Origin: Nonomuraea rubra | Lineage (GTDB): Bacteria; Actinomycetota; Actinomycetes; Streptosporangiales; Streptosporangiaceae | Assembly: GCF_014207985.1 (NCBI RefSeq) | Contig: NZ_JACHMI010000001.1 | Location: 3,889,001-3,953,000, forward strand | Direction of reading: 5' to 3' | DNA: 64,000 nt | Part shown: positions 54,366-63,325 of the stretch, in pieces | Numbering within the stretch: position 1 is the first letter of the stretch | Layout: each line of letters starts with the position of its first letter | Notes under the pieces: generated by a model | The model's database searches: none | What the model was told of the DNA's origin: nothing | Seen by the model: the letters and a program-made list of their open reading frames with translations, nothing else | Position numbers and translations under genes: made by a program

Positions 54366-55670
54366 GTGGATAGCCTGTTCGACTCGGCGGCTGAGGAGGC
54401 CACCCCCCAGCCTCTCGCGGTGCGGATGCGCCCGCGCACGCTCGACGAGGTGATCGGCCAGCGGCACCTGCTCGGCCCGGGCACCCCGCTGCGGCGCCTG
54501 GTCGAGAGCGAGGCTCCCATGTCGCTGTTCCTCTGGGGGCCACCGGGCACCGGCAAGACCACGCTCGCCTACGTCGTCTCCAACGTCACCAAGCGCCGCT
54601 TCGTCGAGATCTCCGCCGTGTCGGCGGGCGTCAAGGACGTGCGCGCCGCCATCGACAACGCGCGCCGCGAGCTCGGCATGACGGGCCGCCAGACGGTGCT
54701 GTTCGTGGACGAGGTGCACCGCTTCAACAAGGCCCAGCAGGACGCCCTGCTGCCCGCCGTGGAGAACCGCTGGGTCACCTTCATCGGCGCCACCACGGAG
54801 AACCCGTTCTTCTCGGTCATCTCACCGCTGCTGTCGCGCTCGCTGCTGCTCACCCTGGAGTCCCTGTCGGACGACGACGTGCGCGCCGTCCTCCAGCGCG
54901 CCGTGTCCGACCCGCGCGGCCTGGCCGGTCGCGCCACCCTCGCCTCCGAGGCCCTGGAGCATCTCGTACGCCTCGCGGGCGGCGACGCGCGCCGGTCACT
55001 GACGTACCTGGAGGCGGCGGCGCTGCTGGCCGACGACATCACGGTCGAGGTGGTGGAGAAGGCCGTCGACAAGGCCGCCGTCCGCTACGACCGCCAGGGC
55101 GACCAGCACTACGACGTGATCAGCGCGTTCATCAAGTCGATGCGCGGCTCCGACGCCGACGCCGCGCTCCACTACCTGGCCCGCATGATCGAGGCCGGCG
55201 AGGACCCGCGGTTCATCGCCCGCCGCATCGTCATCTTCGCCTCCGAGGACGTGGGCATGGCCGACCCGACCTGCCTGCAGACGGCGGTGGCCGCTGCCCA
55301 GGCGGTGCAGCTCATCGGCCTGCCCGAGGGGCAGATCAACCTCGCGCACGCCGTCATCCACTGCGCGATGGCGCCCAAGTCCAACGCCGTCGTCAAGGCC
55401 ATCGGCGCGGCGATCGGCGACGTCCGCAAGGGCCTGATCGGGCAGGTCCCCGGGCACCTCCGCGACGCCCACTACCCGGGGGCGGCCAAGCTCGGGCACG
55501 GCGACGGGTACAAGTACCCGCACGACTTCGAGCACGGGCTGGTGCGGCAGGAGTACGCGCCGGAGCAGGTGCGGGAGCGGCGCTACTACGAGCCGACCCG
55601 GCACGGGGCCGAGGCGCCGGTGGCGGAGCGGTGGGCGAAGATCCGCGACTTCCTCCGCAAACCATCCTGA
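54366..55670 (+). CDS. rarA: Replication-associated recombination protein A (RarA/MgsA), AAA+ ATPase
   Basis: A 434-residue clamp-loader-like ATPase acting at stalled replication forks. [20 protein letters not shown] opens the AAA+ domain; Walker A is GPPGTGKTT, Walker [10 protein letters not shown], sensor 1 GATTENPFF, and the C-terminal tetramerisation domain has [21 protein letters not shown] and [16 protein letters not shown]. It matches Rv2559c. The GTG start has no purine run, consistent with a leaderless transcript. Confidence 0.95.
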   Translation: MDSLFDSAAEEATPQPLAVRMRPRTLDEVIGQRHLLGPGTPLRRLVESEAPMSLFLWGPPGTGKTTLAYVVSNVTKRRFVEISAVSAGVKDVRAAIDNARRELGMTGRQTVLFVDEVHRFNKAQQDALLPAVENRWVTFIGATTENPFFSVISPLLSRSLLLTLESLSDDDVRAVLQRAVSDPRGLAGRATLASEALEHLVRLAGGDARRSLTYLEAAALLADDITVEVVEKAVDKAAVRYDRQGDQHYDVISAFIKSMRGSDADAALHYLARMIEAGEDPRFIARRIVIFASEDVGMADPTCLQTAVAAAQAVQLIGLPEGQINLAHAVIHCAMAPKSNAVVKAIGAAIGDVRKGLIGQVPGHLRDAHYPGAAKLGHGDGYKYPHDFEHGLVRQEYAPEQVRERRYYEPTRHGAEAPVAERWAKIRDFLRKPS

Positions 55671-55867
55671 CCCCGCCCGCTCCACCGACGCACCCGGCCC
55701 ACCGTAATCTCGCCCCGCTGCCCGGCTCGCCCCGCCACCCGGCTCGCGCTGCCGCCTGGCGCGCGCCGCCATCCGGCGCCGGGTCGGCGGGGTGGGGTGC
55801 GGTGGAGTGCGGCGCAACGTGTACGGCGGCGGTGGCCGGGGGCGGGGCGCGGTAGGTTGATCGGGAC

Positions 55868-56623
55868 ATGACCGAGTACCGTGCCTCCTTCGACGCCGCG
55901 ATCGCCTTCAGCAACGGCGGGGATCTCACCGTTCACGGCTTCCGGGTCGACCTGCCCGGTCCGGACGCCTCCGAGGCCGACATCGCGGCGCTGTTCGTGG
56001 CGTCGCTGGGCCTGCTCATGACCGACACCGTCCGGCTCACCGACGTACGGATCTTCCCCGAGCCGCACAAGGGCACCAGAGGCGGCCCGTCCGACCCGCG
56101 GCACGATCGGCAGCCGGCGTCAGGCGAAGGGCGGGGGAGGCTGGTCGAGCTCAACCACCTCCCGCAGGAGGGCGGCACGTACCTGGAGGCGCCGGGCGGC
56201 GATCTGGGTGGCGTCGAGCTGGACAAGGCGGTGGATCTTCCCGCCGTGGTGGTGCGGGTGACGGGGGCGCGGCGCAGTCCCATCGGGGTTGGCTCGCTGG
56301 CTCCGTTCGACGTGCGCGACCACGCCGTGCTCCTGCACACCGGCGTACGCGAGGGCCACTGCCTGGCCGCCGACGCGGCCGCGTGGCTGGTGGAGCACGG
56401 TGCGGTGCTGGTGGGCACCGACGCCGACGGGCTCGACGACTGCGCCCGCGAGGCCCGCCCCGCCCGCGAGTCGCTGCTCGCCGCGGGCATCCCCGTGGTC
56501 GAGCGGCTGACGGGGCTGGAGCGGCTCCCACCGACCGGTGCGCTGTTCACGGCCGCGCCCCCGCGCCTCCTGGGCGTCGGCCGCGTCCCGGTCCGCGCCT
56601 ACGCCCGCCTCCCGATCAGCTGA
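55868..56623 (+). CDS. Degenerate cyclase-family (kynurenine formamidase-like) protein
   Basis: A 251-residue protein of two parts. Residues 1-75 are a short domain often found beside actinobacterial cyclases (SNGGDLTVHGFRVDLPGP). Residues 90-251 are a cyclase-family domain ending AGIPVVERLTGLERLPPTGALF. The family metal motif HxGTHxDxPxH appears only as GGTYLEAPGGD, with the histidines missing, and about 40-50 residues that usually lie between the first strand and this motif are absent. It may be an inactive remnant. TAGGTT 9 bases before the ATG suggests it is still transcribed. Confidence 0.65.
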   Translation: MTEYRASFDAAIAFSNGGDLTVHGFRVDLPGPDASEADIAALFVASLGLLMTDTVRLTDVRIFPEPHKGTRGGPSDPRHDRQPASGEGRGRLVELNHLPQEGGTYLEAPGGDLGGVELDKAVDLPAVVVRVTGARRSPIGVGSLAPFDVRDHAVLLHTGVREGHCLAADAAAWLVEHGAVLVGTDADGLDDCAREARPARESLLAAGIPVVERLTGLERLPPTGALFTAAPPRLLGVGRVPVRAYARLPIS

Positions 56624-56774
56624 CCCCGCGCGGTCCGCGCCCGCCCTCGCCTTCCGATCGGCCAGCCGCGTCCCCGCCCCGCCCGTCTCTCACCCCCGTA
56701 ACCACCCCATAACGCTTCGCCGTCGAATCGTGCAAAGTCGTACTAAGCAAGCGATCGCTGGGAATCACCACCAT

Positions 56775-57638
56775 GTGAAGGCAACGGTTACCCCCGGCGG
56801 CGGCCTTTTCGGCCCACGGTCGATCACCTGGCGAGTGCACACCGAGACCCCGGCCTGGCCGGCCGCCGTACGCGCCTTCCAGCTCCAGTCCCTGCACCCC
56901 CGCACCATCCGCGGCATCGCCCAGAACTGCCTCCTCGACGACCCGGAGGTGGCCCGGGCCCGGCTGCGGCGGCAGCTCGACTACCTCGCCGTGCGCACGT
57001 TCGGCACCCGCGAGCAGGCCGAGCACGCGGCCGAGCGGGCGCGCCGGGTGCACGCCCGCCTCATCGGCCTCGACACCGACACCGGCACCCTGTTCAGGGT
57101 GAACGAGGAGGAGAACCTGCGCTGGGTGCACTGCGTCGAGGTCTCCTCGCACCTGGACGTGGCCAGGCGTTCCGGCGTGCGGCTCACCGCGGCCGAGCGC
57201 GACGCGTACGTGGCCGAGCAGTGCCGCAGCGCCCGCCTGGTCGGCCTCGGCGACGTCCCGGGCGACACGGGGGAGCTGGAGGTCTACCTCGACGGCATGC
57301 GCCCGTACCTGTCGGCCACCGACGAGGCGCGCGACGCGCTGCGCCGCAGCCTGAGCCCGCAGCTGTCGCTGAGGCTGGCGTTCGTCGAGCCGCCGCTGGC
57401 GCTCGGCTCGTTGCCCGCCGTCGGCGCGCTGGCGTTCGCGACGCTGCCCGCGTGGGCCAGGCAGATGTACGGCTGCGGCGGCCACCGGGCGGCCGAGTAC
57501 GCGGCGGACCTGGCGCTGAGGGGCCTGCGCACGGCGGCCATGGCGCTGCCGGAACGGCTGGTGGCGCCGGAGATCAGGGCGGCACGGGGGCTCATGCGCG
57601 CGGTCACGGAAGTGCCAGGGGCCGACGTGGCGGCCTGA
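56775..57638 (+). CDS. Oxygenase MpaB-family (DUF2236) protein
   Basis: A 287-residue protein of the DUF2236/MpaB/latex-clearing-protein family. SITWRVHTETPAWPAAVRAF, LQSLHPRTIRGIAQN, the helix AERARRVHARLIG and LRWVHCVEV are the family blocks, including histidines likely to bind haem. Members are haem-dependent oxygenases or of unknown role. The GTG at 56775 is chosen because family similarity begins there; upstream in-frame sequence is Arg/Pro/Ser-rich filler overlapping the preceding gene. No membrane segment at the N-terminus. Confidence 0.82.
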   Translation: MKATVTPGGGLFGPRSITWRVHTETPAWPAAVRAFQLQSLHPRTIRGIAQNCLLDDPEVARARLRRQLDYLAVRTFGTREQAEHAAERARRVHARLIGLDTDTGTLFRVNEEENLRWVHCVEVSSHLDVARRSGVRLTAAERDAYVAEQCRSARLVGLGDVPGDTGELEVYLDGMRPYLSATDEARDALRRSLSPQLSLRLAFVEPPLALGSLPAVGALAFATLPAWARQMYGCGGHRAAEYAADLALRGLRTAAMALPERLVAPEIRAARGLMRAVTEVPGADVAA

Positions 57639-57723
57639 TCAGGGGCGCGCTCGCCACTAACGTTGTCGCTCGAACGCGATAGGGTCTTGCCGTTCCGGCC
57701 CAGCATACGAGGGAGATGAGCGG

Positions 57724-58125
57724 ATGCTTACCGCTGGAGAGGTAGCCGGGCTGATCGCGGCCACGGGCTGGGTGGTCCTGGTCTGCGTCATGGCCATGGT
57801 GCTCGTCAAGCTCGCGAGGCTGCTCACCGAGACCACCAAGGCGGTCTCCGACCTGAACAACCGCCTCGCACCGCTGCTCGACGACATGAGCGTCACGGTC
57901 AACGAGACCAACAGGCAGCTGGTCGCCGTGGAGGCCATCGCCAAGGACGTCAAGCAGGTCAGCGGGCACGCGGCCAAGCTGAGCGCGGTGACGCAGACCA
58001 TCTTCACCGGCCCGCTGATCAAGGTGTCCTCGCTCGGCTACGGCGTGCGGCGCGCCATCGAGGCCCGCCGCGTCAACCGGCCCCGGGCCCGCGTGAGACA
58101 GCGGCAGCAGGGGCGAGTGCGATGA
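57724..58125 (+). CDS. DUF948 domain-containing membrane protein
   Basis: A 133-residue protein with one N-terminal transmembrane helix (about 5-27) followed by the DUF948 helical region LARLLTETTKAVSDLNNRLAPLLDD. The C-terminus is basic. AGGGAG precedes the ATG. Such proteins stand upstream of alaS in many actinobacteria with the next small gene; the function is unknown. Its stop overlaps the next start by ATGA. Confidence 0.85.
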   Translation: MLTAGEVAGLIAATGWVVLVCVMAMVLVKLARLLTETTKAVSDLNNRLAPLLDDMSVTVNETNRQLVAVEAIAKDVKQVSGHAAKLSAVTQTIFTGPLIKVSSLGYGVRRAIEARRVNRPRARVRQRQQGRVR

Positions 58126-58355
58126 TAAGAAGGCTGTTCTACCTGTCGCTCGGCGCGTTCCTCGCCTTCTGGGTGATGCGCAGGCTGCAGGCGTTGCATC
58201 CCGATCACGTCGCGCGCAGGACCGCCGACGGCGCGGCGGGGATGCTCCGGAGGGTGAGAGACTTTACTTCCGACGCGTTCGGCGAGGCCGCGGAGCGCGA
58301 AACGGAGTTGCGAGCGCGCTTCGGGCTCGACAACGCTGAGGACAGCAGCCGCTGA
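58122..58355 (+). CDS. Small membrane protein (DUF6167-like)
   Basis: A 77-residue protein starting MIRRLFYLSLGAFLAFWVMRRL, a membrane helix, then a charged amphipathic tail. It is coupled by ATGA to the DUF948 gene and occupies the usual place directly before alaS. The family name is from memory and no function is known. Confidence 0.72.
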   Translation: MIRRLFYLSLGAFLAFWVMRRLQALHPDHVARRTADGAAGMLRRVRDFTSDAFGEAAERETELRARFGLDNAEDSSR

Positions 58356-58510
58356 ACGCGGCGGGCCACCGGAATCGGTGACCGCCGCCGATGGCGCCCG
58401 CCGGTGACGGCGGTGCCGAGGGCGGCACGTGCTGCGGCAGCGTCGCCGAAGCCGGCGATCGCCAACGCTAGAAGACAGCCAACGCCAGAAACAACTGACT
58501 ACAGCAAAGG

Positions 58511-61192
58511 ATGGCCACCATGGAGTCGGCAGAGATCGCGCGCCGCTTCCTGCGCTTCTTCGAGGAGCGTGGGCACAAGGTAGTGCCCTCGGCCAGCCTG
58601 ATCGCTGAGGACCCGACGCTTCTCCTGGTCAACGCGGGTATGGCACCGTTCAAGCCGTACTTCCTGGGGCAGCGAAAGCCTCCGGCGCCACGGCTGGCCA
58701 CCGCGCAGAAGTGCGTGCGCACCCCCGACATCGACGAGGTCGGCAAGACCACCCGGCACGCGACGTTCTTCCAGATGCTGGGCAACTTCTCGATCGGCGA
58801 CTACTTCAAGGCGGAAGTGATCCCGTTCGCGTGGGACCTGCTGACCAAGTCCGAGTCCGAGGGCGGCTTCGGCTTCCCCGAGGACAAGCTGTGGGCGACG
58901 GTCTACCACGAGGACGACGAGGCGTTCGAGATCTGGCGTGACAAGGTCGGCCTGCCCGAGCACCGCATCCAGCGCCGCGGCCTGGAGGACAACTACTGGC
59001 ACATGGGCGTGCCCGGCCCCGGCGGCCCCTGCTCGGAGATCTACTACGACCGCGGCCCCGAGTACGGCAAGGAGGGCGGCCCCGTCGCCGACGAGGACCG
59101 CTACCTCGAGGTGTGGAACCTCGTGTTCATGCAGTACCAGCTCAGCCAGGTCCGCTCCAAGGTCGACTTCGACATCGCGGGCGAGCTGCCGAGCAGGAAC
59201 ATCGACACCGGCATGGGCCTGGAGCGCATGGCGGCGATCCTGCAGGGCGTCGACAACATCTACGAGATCGACACCACCTACAAGATCCTCGACAGGGCGG
59301 CCGAGCTCACCAAGACCCGCTACGGCCGCGACCACCGCGCCGACGTCAGCCTGCGCGTGATCGCCGACCACGTCCGCACCGGCACCATGCTGGTGGCCGA
59401 CGGCGTGCTGCCGAGCAACGAGGGCCGCGGCTACGTGCTGCGCCGCATCCTGCGCCGCTCGATCCGCAACCTGCGGCTGCTCGGCTCGGGCGACGAGCGC
59501 TACATGCACGAGCTGACCGACGTCGCGATCGGCGTCATGGGCGAGCAGTACCCCGAGCTGCGCACGGACGCGCCGCAGATCCACTCGGTCATCGACGCCG
59601 AGGAGGCGTCGTTCCTGGGCACGCTGCGCACCGGCACGGCGATCTTCGACGTGGCGGTCGAGGAGACCAAGCGCAAGTCCGGCACCACGATCTCCGGCGA
59701 CCAGGCGTTCAAGCTGCACGACACCTACGGCTTCCCGATCGACCTGACGCTGGAGATGGCGGCCGAGCAGGGGCTCCAGGTCGACGAGGAGGGCTTCCGC
59801 CGCCTCATGAAGGAGCAGCGGCAGATGGCGAAGGCCGACGCCGCGGCGAAGAAGACCGGCAACGCCGACATCTCGGTGTTCGGGCAGCTCCTGGAGGCGG
59901 CCGGCCGGGTCGAGTTCCTCGGCTACGACCAGACCGAGGCCGACACCAGCGTGGTCGGCATCCTCGTGGACGGCCTGCCCGTCCCCGCCGCGGGCGCGGG
60001 CACCACGGTCGAGGTCGTGCTGCAGCGCACCCCGTTCTACGCGGAGGGCGGCGGCCAGCTCGCCGACCAGGGCGTGATCCGCACCAGCGGCGCCGAGGTC
60101 GAGGTGGTCGACGTGCAGTCGCCGCTCGCGGGCCTCGTCGTGCACCGTGGCAAGATCCGCACCGGCGAGCTGAAGGTCGGCGACGAGGCGCAGGCGGAGA
60201 TCGACCTCGAGCGCCGCCGCGCGATCTCGCGCAGCCACAGCGCCACCCACCTCGTCCACCGCGGCTTCAAGAACGCGCTCGGCGAGACGGCGGCGCAGGC
60301 CGGCTCGGAGAACTCGCCCGGCCGCTTCCGCTTCGACTTCACCTCCGCGGGCGCGGTGCCGCCGAGCGTGCTGCGTGACGTCGAGGACGAGGTCAACGCC
60401 GTGCTCGTCAACGACCTCAAGGTCAACGCGTTCTACACCTCGCAGGCGGAGGCCAGGGCGATGGGCGCGCTGGCGATGTTCGGCGAGAAGTACGGCGACG
60501 AGGTCCGCGTGGTCGAGATCGGCGACTACTCGCGCGAGCTGTGCGGTGGCACCCACGTGCACAGCTCCGGCCAGCTCGGCCTGGTCAAGGTGCTCGGCGA
60601 GCAGTCGGTCGGCGCGGGCGTGCGCCGCGTCGAGGCGCTCGTCGGCCTGGACGCCTTCCGCTTCCTGGCGCGCGAGAGCGTGCTGGTCGCGCAGCTCACC
60701 GAGCAGCTCAAGGCGCGCCGCGAGGAGCTGCCCGAGCGCATCGACGGCATCGTCACCCGGCTGCGCACGGCGGAGAAGGAGCTGGAGAAGCTCCGCTCGG
60801 CCCAGGTGCTCCAGGCGGCGGGCGAGCTGGTGTCCCAGGCTCGTGACCTGCAAGGTGTCTCCGTGGTGACACACCGCGCGCCTGATGGAACCGGCGCCGA
60901 TGACCTGCGTAAGCTCGCGCTTGATGTGCGTGGCAGGTTCCCGGCCGACAGGCCGGCGGTCGTCGTGATCGCCGGTGCCCCCTCCGACCGGCCGGTGGTG
61001 GTTGCCGCGGTCAACGAGGCGGGGCGCGAGCGGGGGCTCAAGGCCGGACAGCTGGTCGGCGTCGCCGCCAAGGCTCTTGGGGGTGGCGGTGGCGGCAAGG
61101 ACGATGTCGCACAGGGCGGCGGAACGCGGCCGGAGGCGATCGGCGACGCGCTGCGCCTGGTCGAAGAGGCGATTTCCGGGCAGCTCGGCTGA
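58511..61192 (+). CDS. alaS: Alanyl-tRNA synthetase
   Basis: Charges tRNA-Ala and edits mischarged Ser or Gly. The 893-residue protein begins [20 protein letters not shown], followed by the class II core ([34 protein letters not shown]), the tRNA-recognition domain, the editing domain with zinc ligands in [10 protein letters not shown] and [13 protein letters not shown], and the C-terminal C-Ala domain rich in Gly. AAAGGA precedes the ATG at 58511. The 155 bases before it hold no recognisable leader structure. Confidence 0.97.
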   Translation: MATMESAEIARRFLRFFEERGHKVVPSASLIAEDPTLLLVNAGMAPFKPYFLGQRKPPAPRLATAQKCVRTPDIDEVGKTTRHATFFQMLGNFSIGDYFKAEVIPFAWDLLTKSESEGGFGFPEDKLWATVYHEDDEAFEIWRDKVGLPEHRIQRRGLEDNYWHMGVPGPGGPCSEIYYDRGPEYGKEGGPVADEDRYLEVWNLVFMQYQLSQVRSKVDFDIAGELPSRNIDTGMGLERMAAILQGVDNIYEIDTTYKILDRAAELTKTRYGRDHRADVSLRVIADHVRTGTMLVADGVLPSNEGRGYVLRRILRRSIRNLRLLGSGDERYMHELTDVAIGVMGEQYPELRTDAPQIHSVIDAEEASFLGTLRTGTAIFDVAVEETKRKSGTTISGDQAFKLHDTYGFPIDLTLEMAAEQGLQVDEEGFRRLMKEQRQMAKADAAAKKTGNADISVFGQLLEAAGRVEFLGYDQTEADTSVVGILVDGLPVPAAGAGTTVEVVLQRTPFYAEGGGQLADQGVIRTSGAEVEVVDVQSPLAGLVVHRGKIRTGELKVGDEAQAEIDLERRRAISRSHSATHLVHRGFKNALGETAAQAGSENSPGRFRFDFTSAGAVPPSVLRDVEDEVNAVLVNDLKVNAFYTSQAEARAMGALAMFGEKYGDEVRVVEIGDYSRELCGGTHVHSSGQLGLVKVLGEQSVGAGVRRVEALVGLDAFRFLARESVLVAQLTEQLKARREELPERIDGIVTRLRTAEKELEKLRSAQVLQAAGELVSQARDLQGVSVVTHRAPDGTGADDLRKLALDVRGRFPADRPAVVVIAGAPSDRPVVVAAVNEAGRERGLKAGQLVGVAAKALGGGGGGKDDVAQGGGTRPEAIGDALRLVEEAISGQLG

Positions 61193-61193
61193 C

Positions 61194-61673
61194 ATGAGGT
61201 TCGGTTCACGGATCGGCGTGGACGTCGGCTCCGTACGTGTCGGCGTGGCCCGCAGCGACCCCAGCGGGCTGCTGGCCACGCCGGTCGAGACCGTCAGGCG
61301 GGGCAAGGGCGACCTCGACCGCATCGCCGCGATCGTCGCGGAGCACGAGGCGATCGAGGTCGTGGTGGGGCTGCCCACCTCCCTGTCGGGGCGCGAGGGG
61401 CAGGCCGCGGGGCTGGCGCGCGAGTTCGCCGTCAAGCTGGCGGCGAAGCTGGCGCCCACGCCCGTACGGCTGTTCGACGAGCGGCTGACGACGGTCGCGG
61501 CGCAGCAGGGGCTGCGGGCCAGCGGCGTGCGGGCCAAGAAGCAGCGGGGCGTCGTCGACCAGGCGGCGGCCGTCGTGCTGCTGCAGGACGCGCTCGACTC
61601 CGAGCGCGCCACGGAAAGACCACCAGGCAGGCCCGTCGAACCGCCCACAGCGGCCGACGGACCTGCCTCATGA
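61194..61673 (+). CDS. ruvX: Holliday junction resolvase-like / pre-16S rRNA nuclease RuvX (YqgF)
   Basis: A 159-residue RNase H-fold protein. [14 protein letters not shown] carries the first Asp, [15 protein letters not shown] the second block, and [14 protein letters not shown] the acidic Glu. [15 protein letters not shown] ends the fold. In E. coli it matures the 16S rRNA 5' end. It begins one base after the alaS stop, as in Rv2554c, and its C-terminal Pro-rich tail is an extension. Confidence 0.92.
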   Translation: MRFGSRIGVDVGSVRVGVARSDPSGLLATPVETVRRGKGDLDRIAAIVAEHEAIEVVVGLPTSLSGREGQAAGLAREFAVKLAAKLAPTPVRLFDERLTTVAAQQGLRASGVRAKKQRGVVDQAAAVVLLQDALDSERATERPPGRPVEPPTAADGPAS

Positions 61674-61758
61674 GCGGGCGGACGACGGGGGTCCGTCCCG
61701 CTGGGACGCGCCGGGCGGGCGAGGCGGGACGTGCGCTCGCCGCCGGCGAGGTGATCTC

Positions 61759-63114
61759 GTGAACGGGACGCCTGGGGACGAGGACGACCTCGGCGACGTG
61801 ATCCCGTTCCGCTCAGCGGAGGATCGGCCGGGGGAGGGCCGCTCCTCCACGGAGGGCCGGTCGCCTGAGAGCCGGTCGCACGAGAGCCGGTCGCACGAGA
61901 GCCGGTCGCACGAGAGCCAGCCGCCCGAGTCGCCGGAGAGCGCGTCAGCGGCGGGCACCGATGCCGGAGCCCGCCAGGAGCCCGCGACCGGGGAGCCCGG
62001 GGCCGCGGAGTCCGGGGCTGGGGAGTCCGGGGCTGGGGAGTCCGGGGCCGACGCTGAGGTCATCCCGCTGCCGGCGTCCCGCCGGAGGGCCGTGCGCAAG
62101 GTGGGCCTGCTCTCCGCGGGCCTGCTGGCCGGGGTGCTGGCGCTGGGCGGGGGAGCCATCGCGGTGCTCAAGCCGTACCTGAGCCCGGACGACTTCGACG
62201 GGCCGGGCAGCGGCGCCGTGACCGTGCGGATCGCGCCGGGCTCCAGCGCGGAGGCGATCGGCTCGGCGCTGGCCGACGCCGGGGTGGTGGCCAGCGCGCG
62301 GTCGTTCGTGAACGTGACGGAGGACCGCGCGGTCAGCGACCGGCTGCGGCCCGGCCACTACCGGCTGCGCAAGGGCATGGCGGCGGGGGCGGCGCTCGAC
62401 CTGCTGCTCAGCCCGGCCGCCAGGATCGTGCGGCGGGTGACCGTGCCCGAGGGCATGCGGCTGCCGGAGGTGTTCAACCGCCTGTCCAAGCACGCCGGGC
62501 TGTCGCTGCAGGCGCTCAAGAGCGTGGACAAGGCCCTCGTCGGCCTGCCCGAGTACGCCAACGGCCTGGAGGGGTTCCTGTTCCCCGCCACGTACGAGGT
62601 CGAGCCGGGCGACACGGCCGTGGACGTGCTGGCGGCCATGGCCGAACGCTTCGCCGCCGCGGCGCGGCACGTGGGCCTGGAGGAGCAGGCGCCGCGGGTG
62701 AACCTGACGCCGCTGCAGGTCGTCACGGTGGCCAGCCTGATCCAGGCCGAGGGCGGCACGGACGCCGACTATCCGAAGATCTCGCGGGTGATCTACAACC
62801 GCCTGGCCAGGAACATGCCGCTGGAGATCGACAGCACCGTCCTGTACGCGCAGAACAGAAGGACACTGAAGGTCACGGAGCGTGACACCAAGGTGGACTC
62901 CCCCTACAACACCTATCGCCACAAGGGACTGCCTCCCGGGCCCATCGCCAATCCTGGCGAGAAGGCGCTGATGGCGGCCCTGAACCCTGCCGAAGGTGAT
63001 TGGCGGTGGTTTGTGACGACAGATCCAGCGCATAGAATCACCAAATTCACCAGCAAAGAGAGCGAGTTCGTGAGATACCGGGAAGAGTTGAACAAGAACC
63101 TCGGGGCGAGCTGA
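61759..63114 (+). CDS. mltG: Endolytic transglycosylase MltG (first copy)
   Basis: A 451-residue bitopic protein that cuts nascent glycan strands to end their elongation. A 115-residue cytoplasmic tail carries two sets of 5-residue repeats (ESRSH three times and ESGAG type), then a transmembrane helix (about 115-137), a LysM-like domain and the YceG catalytic domain with VASLIQAEGG (Glu331 catalytic) and RNMPLEIDSTVLYA. GAGGTGA lies before the GTG. From about base 62840 the codons turn AT-richer (TTT, AGA, CCA, AAA), unlike the first part. A second homologue follows. Confidence 0.92.
   Translation: MNGTPGDEDDLGDVIPFRSAEDRPGEGRSSTEGRSPESRSHESRSHESRSHESQPPESPESASAAGTDAGARQEPATGEPGAAESGAGESGAGESGADAEVIPLPASRRRAVRKVGLLSAGLLAGVLALGGGAIAVLKPYLSPDDFDGPGSGAVTVRIAPGSSAEAIGSALADAGVVASARSFVNVTEDRAVSDRLRPGHYRLRKGMAAGAALDLLLSPAARIVRRVTVPEGMRLPEVFNRLSKHAGLSLQALKSVDKALVGLPEYANGLEGFLFPATYEVEPGDTAVDVLAAMAERFAAAARHVGLEEQAPRVNLTPLQVVTVASLIQAEGGTDADYPKISRVIYNRLARNMPLEIDSTVLYAQNRRTLKVTERDTKVDSPYNTYRHKGLPPGPIANPGEKALMAALNPAEGDWRWFVTTDPAHRITKFTSKESEFVRYREELNKNLGAS
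61867..61926 (+). repeat. 15-base tandem repeats in the mltG N-terminal tail
   Basis: Three perfect copies of GAGAGCCGGTCGCAC at 61867, 61882 and 61897, plus a partial copy at 61912, encode ESRSH units. A second set, GAGTCCGGGGCTGGG, occurs at 62008, 62023 and a variant at 62038. Both keep the reading frame. Confidence 0.9.
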
Positions 63115-63325
63115 TGTTCGATGGGACCCCCTTCCTTCCCGCGCAAACGTCCCAACATGGGGCATGCGTCCTCTTTTCGTCCCCTAGCATGGCTACCCAG
63201 AGTGATCCCCGCCGTGCGGTGCAGTGCGTACGGCGGCTCCCCCAGTTTCGCTCGGTGACACCTGCCGGTCGGGCAGTTCCGCTTGACGCCCGACCTGCGG
63301 TACCGGGAGATTGGCCAGCGCACCT
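63115..63325. promoter_or_regulatory. Intergenic spacer between the two mltG genes
   Basis: This 211-base spacer has lower GC than the neighbouring genes. TAGCAT near 63187 is a possible -10 box for the second mltG. A frame of 71 codons spans the whole spacer and overlaps both genes, but its third-position GC is only about 60% and it resembles nothing I know. Confidence 0.35.

Noticed and set aside
55671..55867. Short CCCGGCTCGC repeats after rarA as a possible regulatory array
   Set aside because: Only two or three imperfect copies in very GC-rich sequence; not distinguishable from chance.
56538..56774. N-terminal extension of the MpaB-like protein overlapping the cyclase gene
   Set aside because: The added 79 residues are Arg/Pro/Ser filler without family similarity; similarity starts just after GTG 56775.
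58356..58510. Possible T-box or leader RNA before alaS
   Set aside because: I found no specifier-loop or antiterminator-like sequence, and actinobacterial alaS genes are not usually controlled this way.
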